DNA of 37,488 bases from Actinomycetes bacterium (GTDB lineage: Bacteria > Actinomycetota > Acidimicrobiia > Acidimicrobiales > JAJYXR01). The stretch spans positions 1-37,488 of the forward strand of contig JAJYXW010000113.1 of the NCBI GenBank assembly GCA_021801525.1, written 5' to 3'. Below the pieces are notes generated by a model, which worked only from the letters and a program-made list of their open reading frames with translations, ran no database searches and was not told the origin of the DNA. Below are positions 1 to 7,572 of this stretch, piece after piece; the stretch's first letter is position 1; the number at the start of each line of letters is the position of its first letter. The position numbers and the translations under genes are program-made.

Positions 1-105
1 GAAGCGCGGCCAGCCGGGCTTGCCGTCCATCTTCCCGGTCTGGATGGTGAGAGACACGTCCGTCGCGGCCGCGCCCGAGGTTGCCGGAGTGCCCGCCGCC
101 GAGGA
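1..105. repeat. 105-bp perfect direct repeat, copy 1
   Basis: Bases 1-105 are identical to 1646-1750 by direct comparison. The match may continue beyond the left edge. Both copies encode the N-terminal edge of a cupredoxin domain in the same reading frame on the minus strand. Confidence 0.9.
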
Positions 106-1257
106 TGCCGAGGATCCTGAGGATGCGGGGGATCCCGAGGATGCGGGGGATGCCGGCTTGGCAGCGGGAGTGGACGAGCCACACGCCGCAAGCAGCGCCC
201 CCGCTATACCCAAGGACGCGAGCAGCCACGCCGGATGCCGGAGGGAAAGGTGCCTCGCCTGGTGCGAAGTGCCTGCGTTGGCTGATGCAATCATCATGCT
301 CCTCCTTCTGAGGTTTCCTATTGGTGAGATCGTGGGCAGTGCGCGCCCCGCCGTGCCGGCCATCGTGGCGGCAAGCAGCACGAGGAGCGGGCCGGTATTG
401 GGGTCGGTGCCCTGACCGGTGAGAATCCCGCCGAAGTCCTGGCCGACTACCCAGAAGGCGACCGCCAGGAAGGCCCCGAGGGAAAGGAAGGCAGCAGGAT
501 GCCATCGAATAAGCACAGCCAGGCCGATTCCCGCCTCGATCACCGCCAGCATGACCGCGAGCTCCACCCCGCGCCCCGCGGCGAGCCTGGCTGCCCCACG
601 ATCCAACCAGCCGATCAAGCCCGGCTCGCCTGCCGCCTCGCCACCGAGCGCGGACGAGATGGCGTCCGGCGTGCGGTTGGCGGGGAGCACGCTCAGGACC
701 GCCGCCCCCAGCCACAGGACGCCCCAGACGAGGCGGGTGCCGAACGACCCGAGAAGCCCCTTCTCCGCCGGCACGCTCAGAGCATCCTCATTGCGAGCCG
801 GCCACAGGACGGCCCCGACGAGGCCGTAGAGCAGCACCGCCCCCGGTGCCCCGGTGAGCGGCGTCGCGCTGCCTGTCAACAGGCCCCCGAAGCCCTCTCC
901 TATCCACCAGACGGCCGGCACCCACACGAACGAGGCAAGCAGAGCAAGCTTTTCCGTGCGCTGGAGGAGCAGCCCCGCGCCGATGCCCAGCTGGATGATC
1001 GCGAACAAGGCATTCCACACGACGAGATGAGGTGCGATGAACCGATCTATCGCCTGCATCGGCCCCGCCACGAACGACGGCTGGCCTGCGGCCATCGGGA
1101 GGAGTGCCCCGGTGACGAAGCCCTTCGTGAACATGAACGGCTGGAGCTGGAGAATCCCGTCGAGCAGCCAGACCCCTCCGAGAGCCATGGTGAGCCTGCG
1201 CCGGGTGAGGAATCGGCCCATGCCCGCTTGGTCGTCGTGGCTTGCTCGCTCTCGCAT
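1..1257 (-). CDS. DoxX-like membrane protein fused in frame to a cupredoxin lipoprotein (partial, runs off left edge)
   Basis: Reading the minus strand from ATG 1257, no stop occurs down to base 1 (419 codons). Codons 1-320 encode about eight hydrophobic segments in two similar halves (WWIGEGFGGLL in the first, FWVVGQDFGGIL in the second), resembling DoxX-type integral membrane proteins. Codons 321 onward start with two Met codons (297, 294), preceded by a strong AGGAGG, then a hydrophobic stretch ending in a lipobox-like LLAAC (Cys at 181-183), a Ser/Ala/Gly/Pro linker, and the beginning of a cupredoxin domain identical to that of the neighbouring gene at 1259-2341. The start lies two bases after the TGA of that gene, so the genes are probably co-transcribed. 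Either this is one fused membrane/copper protein, or two ORFs whose separating stop has been lost; the internal ribosome site would also allow the lipoprotein to be made alone. Function unknown; DoxX assignment is by general resemblance. Confidence 0.7.
   Translation of the reverse strand, partial: MRERASHDDQAGMGRFLTRRRLTMALGGVWLLDGILQLQPFMFTKGFVTGALLPMAAGQPSFVAGPMQAIDRFIAPHLVVWNALFAIIQLGIGAGLLLQRTEKLALLASFVWVPAVWWIGEGFGGLLTGSATPLTGAPGAVLLYGLVGAVLWPARNEDALSVPAEKGLLGSFGTRLVWGVLWLGAAVLSVLPANRTPDAISSALGGEAAGEPGLIGWLDRGAARLAAGRGVELAVMLAVIEAGIGLAVLIRWHPAAFLSLGAFLAVAFWVVGQDFGGILTGQGTDPNTGPLLVLLAATMAGTAGRALPTISPIGNLRRRSMMIASANAGTSHQARHLSLRHPAWLLASLGIAGALLAACGSSTPAAKPASPASSGSPASSGSSASSAAGTPATSGAAATDVSLTIQTGKMDGKPGWPRF
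101..154. repeat. 18-bp tandem repeat, 3 copies
   Basis: Three 18-bp units (101-118, 119-136, 137-154) based on GAGGATGCGGGGGATCCC. On the minus strand they encode repeats of Ser/Ala/Gly/Pro in the linker between lipobox and cupredoxin domain. Confidence 0.85.
301..306 (-). promoter_or_regulatory. internal Shine-Dalgarno before the lipoprotein part
   Basis: The minus strand reads AGGAGG here, 3 nt before ATG 297 and 6 nt before ATG 294. It lies inside the open frame that starts at 1257 and would permit independent initiation of the lipoprotein moiety; the second ATG has the better spacing. Confidence 0.6.
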
Positions 1258-1258
1258 C

Positions 1259-2341
1259 TCAGGCCACCGTCAGGGTGCCGCGCATCCAGCCGGGGGTAGC
1301 CATCGGGCCACCCATGCCGTCGGCCCCGGTGCCACAGGGAGCCATGCACTCCCAGGTGAAGCTGCCGGACTTGGTCGGGGTGAAGGTGAAGACCACCGTG
1401 ACGCTCGTCTTCCCCGGCGGCGTGACCGGTATGGGGACGTTCACGCCGAGACCGGGCACGCTCAAGGTGTGCGACAAGTCGGCGTTCGGGATCGAGGTGA
1501 CGCTCTGGCCGTCGACGGTCTCGGTACCGCCCTGGACGGAGTCGTAGGCAACCATGCCCGCCTGGAGCGGTGCGCTCCCGTCGTCGTAGCTCGTGATGGT
1601 GAGAACTGCCTTGGTGCCCTTGGTCAGGCGGAAGTCAGCCGGTACGAAGCGCGGCCAGCCGGGCTTGCCGTCCATCTTCCCGGTCTGGATGGTGAGAGAC
1701 ACGTCCGTCGCGGCCGCGCCCGAGGTTGCCGGAGTGCCCGCCGCCGAGGACGCGGGCATGGCGGGCATCGATGCCATAGCTGGCATGGATGCCGTGGCGG
1801 GGGCCAAGCCGGCTCCCGCGGCGGATCCCGAGGCAGCCGGGTCGCTGCTCTCCTGGGCGGCGATTCCTGCATTGCCGGCGCCGGACGCGGTCATCCACGC
1901 GTTTGCTCCCCTCGAGTTGGAGTAGGCACCCCAGACGGCCATTGCGGCCAGCAGGCCGATACAGAGGCCGAGGACGGAAACGAGCGGAGACACGCGGTTC
2001 ACGACCAGCGTGGCGCGCCTGCGCCGGTAGGCTGCGATCCGAGCCTCTGACCTGCCGCCCAGGCGGTCGACGAGAGCGAGGAGGCTGTCGCCTGCAGCGC
2101 TCGCCGGCTCCACCACCCCGGCATCCCCGACGCGGCCCACGAGAGCCCATGTGCGGGCCGCCATCAGCCTGGCGGACTGCCTGGGGGATCGTGCACCTGG
2201 TGCGCCTGGGCGGCGCCTCTCCGGTTCCCGCTCCTTCTCCGGCGCACGGCGCTCCTCCGGCGCACGCTCCTTTTCCGACGCCCGGCGCCCGAGCTCGCGG
2301 GGAGCGCCGGAGCGCTCGATGAGGTCAGTGGGCAGAGCCAT
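1259..2341 (-). CDS. membrane-anchored cupredoxin-domain protein B
   Basis: 360 residues from ATG 2341, which overlaps the TGA of the upstream gene as TGATG; a GTG one codon earlier is possible. Layout: a highly charged Arg/Glu/Pro-rich N-terminus (about 1-110), one membrane segment (about 113-135, VLGLCIGLLAAMAVWGAY), a Met/Ala/Ser/Pro linker with MPAMASMPAM, and a C-terminal cupredoxin domain. Candidate copper ligands are His in SHTLSVP, two Cys in ECMAPCG and Met in DGMGGPM. The two Cys are spaced as in the CuA site of cytochrome oxidase subunit II, but the second His expected four residues after the second Cys is absent. Presumably an electron-transfer or copper-handling domain outside the membrane. 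The partner is unknown; the neighbours are two more cupredoxin-type genes. Confidence 0.75.
   Translation of the reverse strand: MALPTDLIERSGAPRELGRRASEKERAPEERRAPEKEREPERRRPGAPGARSPRQSARLMAARTWALVGRVGDAGVVEPASAAGDSLLALVDRLGGRSEARIAAYRRRRATLVVNRVSPLVSVLGLCIGLLAAMAVWGAYSNSRGANAWMTASGAGNAGIAAQESSDPAASGSAAGAGLAPATASMPAMASMPAMPASSAAGTPATSGAAATDVSLTIQTGKMDGKPGWPRFVPADFRLTKGTKAVLTITSYDDGSAPLQAGMVAYDSVQGGTETVDGQSVTSIPNADLSHTLSVPGLGVNVPIPVTPPGKTSVTVVFTFTPTKSGSFTWECMAPCGTGADGMGGPMATPGWMRGTLTVA
1646..1750. repeat. 105-bp perfect direct repeat, copy 2
   Basis: Identical to bases 1-105. Identity without synonymous change points to recent duplication or gene conversion between the two cupredoxin genes. 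Confidence 0.9.
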
Positions 2342-2886
2342 CACGCCCTCACCACCGTCACGGAGCCCTCCATGAAGCCCATGCGGCCCATGGACCAGGG
2401 GTCACACGGCGTCTCGCATTGCCAGGAGTAGGTGCCTGCCTTGTGCGGATCGATGGTGAAGGTCGTCGTGCTCGGGGAGGAGGAGCCCCCTGGAGCGATC
2501 ATCGCGTTCACCCCGAGCCCGGTGGAGCTCCACGTGTGGGGCATGGAGGTGTAGTTCGTTACCGTCACTCGCAGGGTCTCCCCCGTCTTCATCGTGAAAC
2601 TGGCCGGCACGAAGGCCTCGGCCATCTGGCCCGCGCCGTTCGGGACCTCCTTCACCACGAGGTGGAGGCTCTGGATCGCTGCCTGGCCGGATCCACCGGC
2701 CGCTCCACCGGCAGCCAACGTGCTCACCTGCGGGCTGCCAGCGACGCTGCTCCATATCGCGGCCGCTCCGGCGACAAGCCCGAACACCGTCCCTGCAATC
2801 AGCACCAAGGCGCTGAGCAAGGTCACGAGCCCCGCAATGTGATGGTGGCGCTTCACCTCGTCCTGTGCTGCTGCGATCGTGCTCAC
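2341..2886 (-). CDS. membrane-anchored cupredoxin-domain protein A
   Basis: 181 residues from GTG 2886, chosen because GGAAGGAG stands 6 nt upstream; the open frame extends further but the extra part has no recognisable domain. One N-terminal membrane segment (LVTLLSALVLIAGTVFGLVA, about 20-40) follows a short cytosolic end with HHH. The rest is a cupredoxin fold: His in MPHTWSS, then QCETPCDPWSMGRM with CuA-like Cys-x3-Cys and a following Met. As in protein B, the second CuA His is not present (Ser at that place). Its stop overlaps the start of protein B, so the two are translationally coupled. Likely a periplasmic-side copper electron carrier; COX2-like oxidase subunit is an alternative, but no oxidase subunit I lies nearby. 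Confidence 0.75.
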   Translation of the reverse strand: MSTIAAAQDEVKRHHHIAGLVTLLSALVLIAGTVFGLVAGAAAIWSSVAGSPQVSTLAAGGAAGGSGQAAIQSLHLVVKEVPNGAGQMAEAFVPASFTMKTGETLRVTVTNYTSMPHTWSSTGLGVNAMIAPGGSSSPSTTTFTIDPHKAGTYSWQCETPCDPWSMGRMGFMEGSVTVVRA

Positions 2887-3154
2887 ACCTGTCTCCTTCC
2901 TCTCTCTTCCTCGCTCGTCCCTTGCGAAACCTCTGGGAGCGCTGCCCGGTACCACCTGGTACCACCCGGGGAAACCCGAGAAACCTGGGAGCCTCTCTTG
3001 GACCTCCCGGGCTGCATCGCCTCCCTCACTAGTAAGAATGCGCCCCGGATCGCCCCGCTCCCAGCAGGGTTCCACGGGGATCGAAGGCGAGATACCGGCG
3101 GTGGCAACCCGTGGTTCCACGGGAAGCAGCCTGAAATGCCTGCCTTGCCAGGTT

Positions 3155-3206
3155 GGGCGCGACTCTCGGGCGCGACTCTGGGGCGCGGCTGTCGGGCGCG
3201 GCTTTC
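3155..3206. repeat. 13-bp tandem repeat, 4 copies
   Basis: Units 3155-3167, 3168-3180, 3181-3193 and 3194-3206 follow GGGCGCGACTCTC with one to three changes. Non-coding, and the period is not a multiple of three. Confidence 0.85.
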
Positions 3207-3254
3207 GGCGACAGGCGTCACGAGGTCTTCAGAGCCTCGGTGCACTAGGGACGT

Positions 3255-3281
3255 AGGCGGCGCAGGCGGCGCAAGCGGCGC
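3255..3281. repeat. 9-bp tandem repeat, 3 copies
   Basis: AGGCGGCGC repeated at 3255, 3264 and 3273 (last copy AAGCGGCGC). Non-coding. Confidence 0.8.
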
Positions 3282-3359
3282 AGGCACAAAAATGAGATGC
3301 GGCTCCAGTGAGGTCTCGAGTGAAGTGAGGAACCTCGCCTGCAACGGCCTTCAGAAGGC

Positions 3360-3614
3360 TCAGCGCCCGTCGGCCGCCAGCCGGCTCGCAGCAACCTCGG
3401 CCTCGACGGACATCCAAGCGCGTTCGATCTCACGAACATCCTCCGGACGGAAGACCCCGCCCAGCTGCGGAGACGTCGAAGCACCTGCCCGGTCTCGCCA
3501 GAGGCTGGCCAGAAGAGCTGCCACCACCCCCACGAGCAGGACTGCCCACTGCACTACGACAAGCGCCAGGACGGCCAGCACCAACGCTGAACCGGCCATC
3601 TCGAAAAGCTGCAT
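3360..3614 (-). CDS. small single-span membrane protein, unknown
   Basis: 84 residues. ATG 3614 is preceded by AGGAGG with 7 nt spacing on the minus strand, a better site than most in the window. Residues about 8-42 are strongly hydrophobic (ALVLAVLALVVVQWAVLLVG onward), enough for one long or two short spans, followed by a hydrophilic C-terminus with FRPEDVREIERAW. I do not recognise the family. It lies upstream of the cupredoxin genes on the same strand but is separated from them by 473 bp, so shared transcription is uncertain. Confidence 0.65.
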   Translation of the reverse strand: MQLFEMAGSALVLAVLALVVVQWAVLLVGVVAALLASLWRDRAGASTSPQLGGVFRPEDVREIERAWMSVEAEVAASRLAADGR

Positions 3615-3867
3615 GGCAACACCTCCTGGCTCGCGCTCCGTGCTGCGGCGCCTGCCGCCCGACTACCGGACCGTGAGAGGATCATGCGCCGCGCGGCCGG
3701 CGAACGGTACCGTGCAAAGCGCCGGAACGGGCACGTGATACCCCGCACCTCAGGGCCGGAGATCACCGGGGAGGTCGGCGCCGGCTGAGTGCCGCCAGGT
3801 CCACCATTCCAGCGTGCCTGGCCCGCTTGCCTGACCCACTTGCCTCAGGGTTCGCCGTCGGAGCTCG

Positions 3868-3906
3868 GCATCAGGGTTCGGCATCAGGGTTCGGCATCAG
3901 GGTTCG
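3868..3906. repeat. 13-bp tandem repeat, 3 copies
   Basis: GCATCAGGGTTCG at 3868, 3881 and 3894, exact copies in non-coding DNA. Confidence 0.85.
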
Positions 3907-3923
3907 GCCTTTCGGCCCGAACC
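3901..3923 (-). terminator. hairpin with GAAA tetraloop downstream of the radical SAM gene
   Basis: On the minus strand the stem is GGTTCGGGCC / GGCCGAACC (one bulged base) closed by GAAA, 14 nt past the stop at 3938. No T-run follows, so it is a terminator or 3'-end stabiliser candidate rather than a canonical intrinsic terminator. Confidence 0.5.
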
Positions 3924-3937
3924 ATCCTCCTGGCCTC

Positions 3938-5191
3938 TCAGCTCCCGTGGCAGTGCTTGGCCTTCCTGCCGCTTCCGCAGGGGCAGCGCTCGTTGCGGCC
4001 TGCCGCTGCAAAGACGCGCATGATCTCCCGCGGGGGGCGGCCCCGGCGAAGAAGCCCGGCCATGGTCTGCATAGATCCGCTCACGTGATTGAAGAACCCC
4101 TCGTAGCCCGAGCACAGGTAGTTCAGCCCCGGCTCGCCGGCGGGCGTGGAGGCAAAGCGGTTCTTCGGACACTCGCCGTTGCAGGCGAAGCGAACCGCGC
4201 AGGCGAGGCAGCGGCTCGGCAGCGTGAGCCGCTTCTGCTCCCCGAAGCGTCGCTGGGCTGGCGATTCGACCAGCTCGCGCAAGGGAGTACGGGTGATGTT
4301 GCCGAGGAGGTGCTCCTCGTCCACGAAATGGTCGCAGGAGTAGACGTCGCCGTTGTGCTCCAGCGCGACTGCTCGCCCGCAGGTTTGCGAGAACGTGCAC
4401 ATCGTCGCGGGCAGCCCCATCCACGCTGCGAGCGTTGCGTCGAAAAGCTGCACGAAGACGCGCCCGACGTCGTTGCGGACCCATTCGTCGAACACCGCAG
4501 AGAGGAAGCATCCCCATTGGTCGGGGCCGACCGAGCGATCGCTCACGCCTGGCTCGTCCCCTCCAGCGGCGCCCGTACGCCGCTCGACTATAGGGATGAA
4601 CTGCACGAACCGGACGTCGCAGCCGTCGCGCAAGAACCGGTAGACCTCGACTGGGTAGTCGGCGTTCGCGGCATGCACTGCACAGAGGACGTTGAAGCGC
4701 ACGCCGTGGCTACGAAGGAGGTGCATCCCCCGCATCACCCTGTCGAACGTCGGCCTCCGACGGGTAGTCACCCGGTAGGCGTCGTGGAGGGGGCGCGGCC
4801 CGTCTAGGCTCAGGCCGACCAGGACGTCGTGCTCCCTCAGCAGCCGGCACCACTCGCCCGTGAGCAGGGTGCCGTTGGTCTGCAGGGTGTGCTCGACTCG
4901 CTGGCCGGGAAGGGCCATCTGCTCGGCCATGGTCATGGCCCGCCGGAAGAAGTCGACACCCATGAGGGTGGGTTCTCCACCCTGCCAGGCTATGGTCACC
5001 CGCTCGGGCCGCTCCGCCGCAATTACCTCGCGCAGGTAGGCTTCGAGCACATCGTCGGGCATCCGGCAGGGGTCGCCGGGATACAGAGCCGACTTCGCCC
5101 GGTAGTAGCAGTAACCGCAGTCGAGATTGCATCGCGCCCCGGCCGGCTTGGCCAGGACGCTAGGAGGGGCCAGAGCCTTCTCAGCTCTCAT
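3938..5191 (-). CDS. anaerobic sulfatase-maturating-enzyme-like radical SAM/SPASM protein
   Basis: 417 residues from ATG 5191, which overlaps the end of the kinase gene by 11 bp. Radical SAM cluster motif CNLDCGYCYY (Cys 21, 25, 28), then AWQGGEPTL and LQTNGTLL typical of the AslB/anSME group. A C-terminal SPASM region has CTFSQTCG, YSCDHF and CLACAVRFACNGEC, which would bind two further [4Fe-4S] clusters. The last 20 residues form a SEC-C zinc motif (CPCGSGRKAKHCH). Family members oxidise a Cys or Ser in a sulfatase to formylglycine, and relatives modify other peptides. No sulfatase gene is present here, so the substrate is unknown. Translation coupling to the upstream kinase suggests that they share a transcript. 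Confidence 0.85.
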   Translation of the reverse strand: MRAEKALAPPSVLAKPAGARCNLDCGYCYYRAKSALYPGDPCRMPDDVLEAYLREVIAAERPERVTIAWQGGEPTLMGVDFFRRAMTMAEQMALPGQRVEHTLQTNGTLLTGEWCRLLREHDVLVGLSLDGPRPLHDAYRVTTRRRPTFDRVMRGMHLLRSHGVRFNVLCAVHAANADYPVEVYRFLRDGCDVRFVQFIPIVERRTGAAGGDEPGVSDRSVGPDQWGCFLSAVFDEWVRNDVGRVFVQLFDATLAAWMGLPATMCTFSQTCGRAVALEHNGDVYSCDHFVDEEHLLGNITRTPLRELVESPAQRRFGEQKRLTLPSRCLACAVRFACNGECPKNRFASTPAGEPGLNYLCSGYEGFFNHVSGSMQTMAGLLRRGRPPREIMRVFAAAGRNERCPCGSGRKAKHCHGS

Positions 5192-6653
5192 CCTCCGCGG
5201 TCCTTTCCGATACGATGCCGAGCACGGGAACCACCGCGGTGACGACCGTCCCCTGGCCAGGGGCACTCTTCACCTGCACTCGGCCACCGAGCAGGGACGC
5301 ACGCTCGCGCATGCCTCTCAGCCCCAGACGTGTGGGCACGGGCTCGGAACCAGTGTCGAAACCGGCGCCGTCGTCTGTGACTCTCACGCGCACGGTGGAA
5401 CCCTCGTAGGCGATCTCCATCGTGATCCTCCCGGCTTCGCCATGCGTGAGCGCGTTGTTGAGGGCCTCCTGAGCTATCCGGAAGAGCCCGAGCTCCGCTT
5501 CGACGGCGAGGCGCTGCTCCCTGCCGGTAACGACAAGCTCGACGTCGATACCCGCTGCATCCTCGGTCTCCACGACAAGCCCCTGCAGCGCTGCTACCAG
5601 CCCGAGCTGGTCGAGCGCAGGCGGGCGGAGCCCGCGTGAGATGTCACGAAGGCGCCTTGCGGCATCGAGGGCCGCATCCCGTGCCGTTTCGAGCCGGGCA
5701 GCGCACACGTCGAGCGGGGCCTTGCCGATGGGGACCAGCTCGAGCAGCCGGGCCAGATGCACGAGCTGCTGGAGCGGGTCGTCGTGGATCTCGCGAGCCA
5801 GGCGGGCACGCTCTCGCTCCTGCACCTGGATTAGCAGGTCGGCATATTGCCGAGCGTCGCGCCATGCCCGCCGCTCGGCCGTGACGTCCTGCAGCAGCAC
5901 TTGCACGGCAGCATCTCCGGCGTCGGCTAGGGCAGTCGTAAGGTAGCGGAACTCCGCCGGCCGGCCGTCTACGTCGATCTGCAGGCGACCGGAGCGCCCG
6001 CCGGCCATGAGCTCCCCGCTCGCCACGCCCAAGAGCTCGGAGGCCTGCGTGTCGAGCACCTCGCGGCCGAACACGGCCCAGGCGGCAGGGTTGGCATCCT
6101 CTATCCGGCCGGCCGCGTCGAGGATGAGGATAGGCGCGCGGGTGGCTGCGAAGAGCTGCCGGTAACGAGCTTCGCTTTGCTGCTGGCTGCTCCTGGCTCT
6201 CCCGGCGGCCTCCTCGAGCAGGGCCTGGCGCTCGACGCGCTGGCCGACGAAGATGCCGACCGCATCCACGAGCACCAGGCAGACGAGCTCGTCCCCGCGG
6301 TCGCTAGCAAGCGGGTGAAGGCCCAGCACTGGGAGCCACAGCAGGGTCGCCCAAAGTGCAGTGGCAGCCGACCCGTGCAGACCGTAGCGAAGCGCCGCGT
6401 AGCCGACCGGCACGACAAGCGCTGCAACGGGCAACGTTGTGAGCCCTGCGGCGCCCCGGAACGCACCAGATGCGTCGAGGACCATGTGCACGGCGGTGAG
6501 ACCGCCGATTGCTCCCTGGATCACCCAGAACGGCGGATCCCCGAGAGGTGGGTGGAACGACCTGCGGAGGACCTCGCCCGGGCGCACCCGCAGCGCGAGG
6601 GCGGAATGTTCGCCTGGCGCCTCGGCTGAGCGGACCTTGCCCACATAACGCAC
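5181..6653 (-). CDS. NarL-type sensor histidine kinase (HK1) with PAS domain
   Basis: About 490 residues from GTG 6653; the start is uncertain (GTG 6692 and GTG 6644 are alternatives, none with a strong ribosome site). About four membrane spans (roughly residues 43-140), a PAS domain (about 165-260, RQLFAATRAPILILDAAG), a HisKA_3 dimerisation region with phospho-acceptor His292 in REIHDDPLQQL, and a HATPase_c domain with EALNNALTHGEAG and DDGAGF. It should sense a membrane or cytosolic signal and phosphorylate a NarL-family regulator; candidates are both nearby regulators. It is divergent from the regulator at 6829 and overlaps the radical SAM gene downstream. The signal is unknown. Confidence 0.85.
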   Translation of the reverse strand: MRYVGKVRSAEAPGEHSALALRVRPGEVLRRSFHPPLGDPPFWVIQGAIGGLTAVHMVLDASGAFRGAAGLTTLPVAALVVPVGYAALRYGLHGSAATALWATLLWLPVLGLHPLASDRGDELVCLVLVDAVGIFVGQRVERQALLEEAAGRARSSQQQSEARYRQLFAATRAPILILDAAGRIEDANPAAWAVFGREVLDTQASELLGVASGELMAGGRSGRLQIDVDGRPAEFRYLTTALADAGDAAVQVLLQDVTAERRAWRDARQYADLLIQVQERERARLAREIHDDPLQQLVHLARLLELVPIGKAPLDVCAARLETARDAALDAARRLRDISRGLRPPALDQLGLVAALQGLVVETEDAAGIDVELVVTGREQRLAVEAELGLFRIAQEALNNALTHGEAGRITMEIAYEGSTVRVRVTDDGAGFDTGSEPVPTRLGLRGMRERASLLGGRVQVKSAPGQGTVVTAVVPVLGIVSERTAEDES

Positions 6654-6778
6654 CCTAACCGTCTCACCTGGGTCTGTGAGGCCTGCGCTCACCAACCGTC
6701 GGCGCGCCGGCGCCCGAGGCACCGGGTGCGGAGAGCGGGATACCACGGTGCCGCCTCCAGGGTTTTCACGCGTCGGGA

Positions 6779-6794
6779 AGCGGGGTTCCCCGCT
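6779..6794. repeat. perfect inverted repeat between the divergent kinase and regulator genes
   Basis: AGCGGGGTTCCCCGCT: 7-bp arms around TT, about 35 bp upstream of the regulator ATG and 126 bp upstream of the kinase start. Could be an operator or an RNA hairpin; no binding protein is implied by sequence alone. Confidence 0.5.
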
Positions 6795-6828
6795 GGCAGA
6801 GCACTCCCAGGTGGGACACCGTGGAAGT

Positions 6829-7572
6829 ATGGAGGAACAGCTCCTGGCAACCACGAGCACGCGTGACCCACCAGCAGGACCGCGGATACCGCCACCAGGA
6901 CCGCGGATGCCACCAGCAGCGCTGCGGGTCCTGGTGGTGGACGACCACGCTCTCGTCAGGGAAGGGATCCGTGAGCTGCTCTCGCAGCAGGCGGACATGG
7001 AGATCGTGGGCGAAGCGGGCACCGCGGCCGGCGCGATCGAGAGTGCCTCGCGGCTACAACCCGACGTGGCCCTGGTCGACATCCGCCTCCCTGACCGCAG
7101 CGGGCTCGCCGTCGCTGCGGAGATGCAACGCGACCTGCCCGAGGTTCGCGTGCTCATAGTCAGCGCCTTCGACGATGCCGGCTACGTAGTCGAAGCCCTC
7201 CTGCACGGAGCAGCAGGGTACCTGCTCAAGACTGCAAGCGGCGACGAGCTCGCCGAGGCGTGCAGGACCGCCAACGCGGGGGCCGTGGTGCTCGATGCTG
7301 CGCTCGCTCGCGGGCTCGCCAGGCGAGGGCTGGGAGGCTCGGACGAGGTATCGAGCTTGCTCACGAGCCGCGAAGTCGAAGTAGCGGCAGGGCTCGCACG
7401 CGGCTTCTCGAACAAGCAGCTAGCGGCGGATCTCGGCATAGGGGTGCGGACTATCGAGGGTCACATCACCGAGCTGTTCGCCAAGCTCGGCGTCACCTCA
7501 CGGACCGAAGCCGCCCTCTGGGCAGTGAGTCACGGTCTCGCACCGGCAGAAGCGGGGTCGAGCGGGCCGTGA
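6829..7572 (+). CDS. NarL/LuxR-family response regulator (RR1)
   Basis: 247 residues from ATG 6829; ATG 6907, preceded by AGGA at 6 nt, is a shorter alternative that would drop a Pro/Gly/Arg-rich tail. Receiver domain: acidic pair at VVDDH, phospho-acceptor Asp84 in VALVDIRLP, Lys in YLLKTAS. C-terminal LuxR-type helix-turn-helix with LTSREVEVAAGLARGFSNKQ and VRTIEGHITELFAKLGV. Its TGA overlaps the GTG of the next kinase (GTGA), so RR1 and HK2 form the obvious cognate pair, although HK1 is also adjacent. It presumably binds DNA as a phosphorylated dimer; targets are unknown. Confidence 0.9.
   Translation: MEEQLLATTSTRDPPAGPRIPPPGPRMPPAALRVLVVDDHALVREGIRELLSQQADMEIVGEAGTAAGAIESASRLQPDVALVDIRLPDRSGLAVAAEMQRDLPEVRVLIVSAFDDAGYVVEALLHGAAGYLLKTASGDELAEACRTANAGAVVLDAALARGLARRGLGGSDEVSSLLTSREVEVAAGLARGFSNKQLAADLGIGVRTIEGHITELFAKLGVTSRTEAALWAVSHGLAPAEAGSSGP

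Larger units (their letters stand above)
2887..3359. other. 473-bp non-coding stretch with repeats
   Basis: Lies between the small membrane gene and cupredoxin gene A. No convincing ORF: those present lack ribosome sites and recognisable domains. It contains a duplicated GGTACCACC (2948-2956, 2958-2966), a duplicated GGTTCCACGGG (3068, 3113), four 13-bp units (3155-3206) and three 9-bp units (3255-3281). A promoter for the cupredoxin genes would be expected here, but I see no clear -35/-10 pair. Confidence 0.6.
3615..3937. other. 323-bp intergenic region with repeats and a hairpin
   Basis: Between the radical SAM gene stop and the start of the small membrane gene, both minus strand. It holds three 13-bp units and a hairpin (listed separately). 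A promoter for the small membrane gene is expected near 3640-3720; I cannot point to a consensus one. Confidence 0.5.

Noticed and set aside
3155..3906. Possible CRISPR array from 13-bp repeats
   Set aside because: Units are adjacent without spacers, too short and too few; no cas genes are nearby.
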